The notes under the pieces: generated by a model
What the model was told of the DNA's origin: nothing
What the model saw: the letters and a program-made list of their open reading frames with translations, nothing else
The model's database searches: none
Assembly: GCF_007655135.1 (NCBI RefSeq)
Contig: NC_045127.1
Span: 39,629,538 to 39,693,537, forward strand
DNA from: Punica granatum
Lineage: Eukaryota > Streptophyta > Magnoliopsida > Myrtales > Lythraceae
Length of the DNA: 64,000 nt
Direction of reading: 5' to 3'
Made by a program: the position numbers and the translations under genes
Shown here: piece by piece, positions 60,394 through 64,000 of the stretch
How the letters are laid out: every line of letters starts with the position of its first letter
Numbering within the stretch: the stretch's first letter is position 1

Positions 60394-60852
60394 GAAAAGA
60401 AAAGAGGAAGAAGAAGAACAAGGAAAAAAGAAAGAAAAGGTAATGGTCAGAAGTCTGACTTCTGACTTCTGACCGTTTCCCTTCTTTTTTTTTTTCGAAT
60501 TCGACGCACGTACAAATTGAAAATTCCGTCTTCTTGATTGGACGTCGAAAAATAATTCGAGACCGCCATCGTGCTCAGAAAAATTCGTTGATCGATATTA
60601 TGCGATAAAATTATTTTCAATATCGAATTTTGTCTCGGATTTTGAAAATTGACGTCGATGTACGCGAAATTCGAAAACGTCCCAAATAGTATTATTTTTG
60701 AAAAATCATAAAATTGGTATTAAATTAGGAAAATTTGCTATTTTCAAAAAGTCGTGAATACTCGAGTAATTAATCGGAAATACTTCCCTCACGGGTGGCA
60801 AAATGATGATTTTGTCCCACTGGAGCTGGTGGACCAAAATTGGGTGCTGACA

Positions 60853-60872
60853 GCTTGCTCCTCTTTGGTTGC
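60853..60872 (-). other. E5 polypurine tract
   Basis: The minus strand reads GCAACCAAAGAGGAGCAAGC directly before the LTR, a variant of the AAAGAGGGGCAAGC tract of E1 and E2. Confidence 0.75.
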
Positions 60873-61029
60873 ATGCTCGGATAGAGGGTGCAACCAAAGA
60901 TCATGAGAAGTACCCGTTTGGTCTTGACGACCATCTGGACATTCTCTTAAATGCAACGGACCTGTTTGTGGGAGGAAAAAGACAAATGAGTCATGGCAAG
61001 GAAGCGATATAGTATGAATTTGTAACTCA

Positions 61030-61905
61030 AAATAGCAAATGCAGGGATGAAACCCGTAAAGCAATAAATGTGGACGCGAAGTCCAGAAAGCGATAAATAT
61101 GGATGCGAAGTCCGTGGACGCGAGGTCCGGTAAGAGGTAAATGTGGACACGAAGTCCAGAAAGCAGTAAATGTGGACGCGAAGTCCGGAAAGCAGTAAAA
61201 TATGGACGCGAAGTCCGTGGACGCTCTCGTCCTGAAAGCAGTAAATATGGACGTGAAGTCCGAAAAGCAATAAATGTGGACGCGAAGTCCAGAAAGCAGT
61301 AAATGAAGACGCGAAGTCCGTGGACGCGAAGTCCAGAAAACAGTAAACGTGGACGCGAAGTCCTGAAAGCAGTAAATGTGGACACAAAGTCCGAAAAATA
61401 GTAAATGTGGACGCGAAGTCCGAAAAGCTGTAAATGTGGACACAAAGTCCAGAAAGCGGTAAATGTGAACGCTTGGTCCGGAAAACGGTAAATGTGGACA
61501 CGAAGTCCATGGACGCGAAGTCTTGAAAGCAGTAAACGTGGACACGAAGTCCTGAAAGCAGTAAATGTGAACACGAAGTCCGAAAAACAGTAAATGTGGA
61601 CGCGAAGTCCGAAAAACAGTAAATGTGGACGCGAAGTCCGAAAAACAGTAATTGTGGACACAAAGTCCAAAAAGCGGTAAATGTTGACGCGAGGTCCGGA
61701 AAGCGGTAAATGTGGACACGAAGTCCATGGATTCGAAGTTCGAAAAGCAGTAAATATGGACACGAAGTCTAGAAAGCAGTAAATGTGGACACGAAGTCCA
61801 AAAAGCCGTAAATGTGGACACGAAGTCCGTGGACGTGAAGTCCGGAAAGCGGTAAATATGGACACGAAGTCCTGGACGCGAAGTCCGAAAAGCAGTAAAC
61901 GCTGA
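61030..61905 (-). repeat. 29-30-bp tandem repeat in E5 3' UTR (about 28 copies)
   Basis: The unit GTGGACGCGAAGTCCGAAAA plus GCAGTAAAT repeats with point changes and occasional inserted half-units (GTGGACGCGAAGTCC). Its minus strand has no stops in any frame, giving three overlapping false ORFs of 238-401 codons. It occupies the 3' UTR position used by the 44-bp array in E2. Confidence 0.92.
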
Positions 61906-62559
61906 GTCGGAGCCCATGGATAGTAGTGAATGTAATCTTGATAGGAAGGAGTGCAGAGGATGTAGAAGCGGGAGTCCGTGTTAGGCAATGGCACTGGGCA
62001 CTTAGAACGGCGATTTGCTTGATGTTGAGTTGGGACTGCGCTGAGATGGTGAAGCGGAAGTTGTCGCTTGCCGCTTGTCGCATGATTGAAGGCTTGTTGG
62101 ATAATTGCGTTGTGTACTTGGCGAGAATGGTTCAGTCGCTGTGTTCACCGAGGATGCCCCGGTTGCTTGTGAATGTTGTCGTAGAGAAGCGGTGCTGTGG
62201 ATTGGACTGGCTCTCCAGATCGAGAACTATCTTGTCTCGAAGGAGAGTGGGAACCACAGGTGACTTACCTGCAGAGAATGGTATAACTGTTCGTTAGTCA
62301 TGTGGATAGTGGTGCGCACTGAGTGTGCAGGCTGATGTTGTCCCAAAGGTGCTGATCTGAGGTAGACTAGCATTGCTGCCGAGATGAAGTTGCTTTATCG
62401 ATGCTTTGCCCTGGGGTGGCGGTGTGTTTGATCTGCTGGAAGCCGGCTTCGCTGCTAGGGCGGTTGCTCGTTGCTCTGCCAGATGTCGACTCTGTCGCAG
62501 GGGCGATTGTAGTTCTTTGGGGATGTCTCAGTCTTGCGATGAGGGACTTTGCTTTGAGG
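61906..62559 (-). other. E5 interior, non-coding
   Basis: No gene or RNA feature is recognised. Parts such as 61930-62290 resemble no other sequence in the window by eye. Confidence 0.45.
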
Positions 62560-63175
62560 GATGTCGTGTGCTGAGAGACTCAAGCTCTAGGGTGGAGCGC
62601 CTACGTATCCCGAGTGGTCAGGAATCAGAGTCGGCCGTAAGCTGTAGTTTGCTGTACCTGTGACACTGTTATCAATAGTAGACCATGGGTGAGTTACTGG
62701 AGATGTGTAACAACAGGTAAAAGGAAATTTTTGTGACATATGCTCTTTAGTTTCTGGTCACCTAAGCGAACCGTGAAAAGTCTTTTATTTTGAGATGCGA
62801 ATGGGTTCTTGTTTTCGAAGGCCTTGATGCGAGGCCTCCATGGCTCATGTTGGCCATGCGGGGGCATATCGAGACGTTCTCAAAGATACCCCAGCGTCTC
62901 TACCGGTTGTTCGACACACCCGTCGACTTATGACCCTTCTCACCAGGGTGCCGTAAGACCGCTGCATTTGTAACCCGCATGGGGATTTCCGTTCAGATTT
63001 GGTCAGACCATGTTCTAGTCATTTTCCGAAGTGTTATGACTAGACTCCCGGAAAAAAAAGGTTTGAGATTTTGGCTTTATGGTAGCCGATTAAAAGGGTG
63101 GTTGTAACCCGTTTAGAGTCATTTATGGACCGAGAGAAAAGAGAAAGCATGGGGAGCACGTTGCCCCAAGCTAAA
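62560..63175 (-). other. Single copy of the 0.63-kb unit found four-fold in E1
   Basis: Landmarks of the E1 unit occur once and in the same order: GACTCAAGCTCTAGGGTGGA, ATCAGAGTCGGCCGTA, AACCCGCATGGGGATTTCCG and GAGAAAGCATGGGGAGCACG. This is probably the pre-amplification state. Confidence 0.75.
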
Positions 63176-63449
63176 AGGATACACGGGTTCACGCCTGCAG
63201 CGAGATGTACCTCCCTTTTCTTCCATCCATCTGTTGGTGTTGGCTATCTTGAATTGCTTGGATTGCGTGCTTGGTCGCTCGCTGTGCTTGAGGAAGAATC
63301 TGCCTTGGACAGTTGAGTCGTATAGGAGAGCCGATCGGGGATCGTGTTGGAGTAGATAACCTGGCCATTTCCCTTGGGGATCCCTGGTCCGCGCAATGTG
63401 CGAGAGTCTATGGTGACTGTTTTGTTTATCTCTCGTTTTCCTCTCCTTT

Positions 63450-63600
63450 TGCCACGGTCACCCACCTCGGGGCCGTACTTCTCAACCTAAAGGGGATGAG
63501 CTCTCATTTTTCCACGGCCGCCCACAAGGGGTTTCCGGTCGTGCTTCTCTTTTGCCCTAACTTTTGCCTAGGCCGCCCCCAAAATGGGGGTTTTCGACCT
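63450..63600 (-). other. Hairpin/GCAAAA module of E5
   Basis: On the minus strand, CTAGGTCG pairs with CGGCCTAG around a long C-run/G-run loop and is followed by GCAAAA. A CACGACCG/CGGCCGTG hairpin (one mismatch) is followed by GAAAAA, and a TACGG/CCGTG hairpin by GCAAAA. It is the same arrangement as in E1 and E2 with altered stems. Confidence 0.7.
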
Positions 63601-64000
63601 AGCGAGCTTGATTTTTTCGTCTCTCAATTTTGCAAGGGGTAAGGGTTTGAAGGATTCGACCTCCGAGCGCATTGTGTTTTGTCTTCGTCGAGGAATTACA
63701 TCTGTTGCTCCCCTTTTTGTCGGGGTTTGTTGATTTCTTCGAATTGGCGGTGCCGGAGTTTTATATCTCGACGGTGCCTTGTTTTGTTTATTGGCGGGTT
63801 TTTCCCGCGCCTTTTCTCTCTCTCTTCATTGGCGGGTTTTTCCCGCTTCTTTTCGCTCTATTTTTTTTCTTGCAGCTAGGGTTTATTTTGTGCCCCGTGT
63901 CTTTGTTTGAAACTCCTCGGTTTTACATCGCCGAGGCCGCTTTGGTGTGCTTTGCCCCGTGGAGACTTGGATCTTGAGGCTTGTCTTATGCATTCGGAAG
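63601..64000 (-). other. E5 interior up to window end
   Basis: Collinear with E1 35400-35800. It contains two copies, about 30 bp apart (63800 and 63830), of the palindrome GGCGGGTTTTTCCCGC. E1 has one diverged copy (35635). No coding sequence is recognised. Confidence 0.6.

Larger units (their letters stand above)
56361..60852 (-). repeat. E5 3' LTR (4,492 bp)
   Basis: It starts TGTGCGCACCCG and ends GGTGCTGACA. The U5 side keeps the family landmarks (GGAGTCGCCACTT, GACTCGAAGGTCGAGGG) but the rest differs from the E1 LTR. Inside are a 152-bp irregular repeat (58490-59170), a GC-rich stretch of GGGCTGGGCCG words (59360-59830) and GA/AAG microsatellites (60190-60420). The long minus-strand Ser/Pro-rich ORF (59448-60242) is compositional. 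Confidence 0.82.
56361..64000 (-). mobile_element. E5: Ogre-related element, 3' portion only (truncated by window)
   Basis: A minus-strand element whose 3' LTR (56361-60852), polypurine tract and 3' UTR/interior (60853-64000) are in the window. The presumed left target duplication is GGTAA (56356-56360). The interior from about 62560 on is collinear with E1, including a single copy of the 0.63-kb unit and the hairpin module. No gag or pol is seen up to the window end, so whether E5 codes for proteins cannot be decided here. Confidence 0.82.

Noticed and set aside
60789..61994. 401-codon minus-strand ORF
   Set aside because: Encoded by the 29-bp satellite-like array, open in all three minus frames, with no start context or homology.

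Overview
The window is a repeat-dominated stretch of plant nuclear DNA, almost certainly eudicot. It is a nest of very large Ogre-type (Ty3/gypsy, Tat lineage) LTR retrotransposons. I see no intact host gene. The ORF1 and polyprotein style recalls elements I associate with Myrtales (pomegranate, eucalypts), but that is memory and could not be checked here.

Layout. (1) 1-2697: AT-rich DNA carrying a small TRIM-like element (1028-1548, minus strand). (2) 2698-44352: element E1, a minus-strand Ogre-related retrotransposon flanked by CTAGG target-site duplications (TSDs). Its 5' LTR is 38739-44352, its interior is 31087-38738, and its 3' LTR is split into 2698-6620 and 29642-31086. The interior holds no gag or pol, so E1 is non-autonomous. 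(3) 6621-29636: element E2, a plus-strand Ogre inserted into the E1 3' LTR and flanked by GTATA TSDs. Its order is 5.5-kb LTR, tRNA-Arg primer binding site, ORF1 (plant-mobile-domain type), gag, protease, G-patch segment, a 190-bp intron, RT, degenerate RNase H, archaeal-type RNase H, integrase, hairpin array, satellite-like 3' UTR, polypurine tract and 5.4-kb LTR. ORF1 is open, while gag-pol carries one in-frame stop and about eight frameshifts. (4) 41463-41714: a MITE with TAA TSDs inside the E1 5' LTR; the other E1 LTR preserves the empty site. (5) 44435-49688: a solo LTR of the E2 family with CCAAG TSDs, inserted into a gene-like fragment. (6) 50086-about 52985: an older LTR-like block, followed by two divergently oriented, broken fragments that resemble a type-B response-regulator receiver domain (52990-53600). 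(7) 53847-56360: part of another E1-type LTR (E4), interrupted by (8) E5, a second minus-strand relative with a full 3' LTR (56361-60852) and an interior running off the window end.

The insertion order can be read from the nesting. E1 is old, its LTRs differing by roughly 15% where compared. E2 landed in it later, its LTRs differing by roughly 1.3%. The MITE also arrived after E1. E1, E2 and E5 share the kind of polypurine tract, a series of hairpins each followed by GCAAAA, and hypervariable tandem repeats before the 3' LTR. E1 and E2 also share the primer binding site and leader. This fits trans-mobilisation of coding-less elements by an autonomous Ogre. The most interesting structures are the hairpin/GCAAAA array, the in-frame intron whose donor contains the gag-pro stop codon, and the rapidly changing tandem repeats in LTRs and 3' UTRs.
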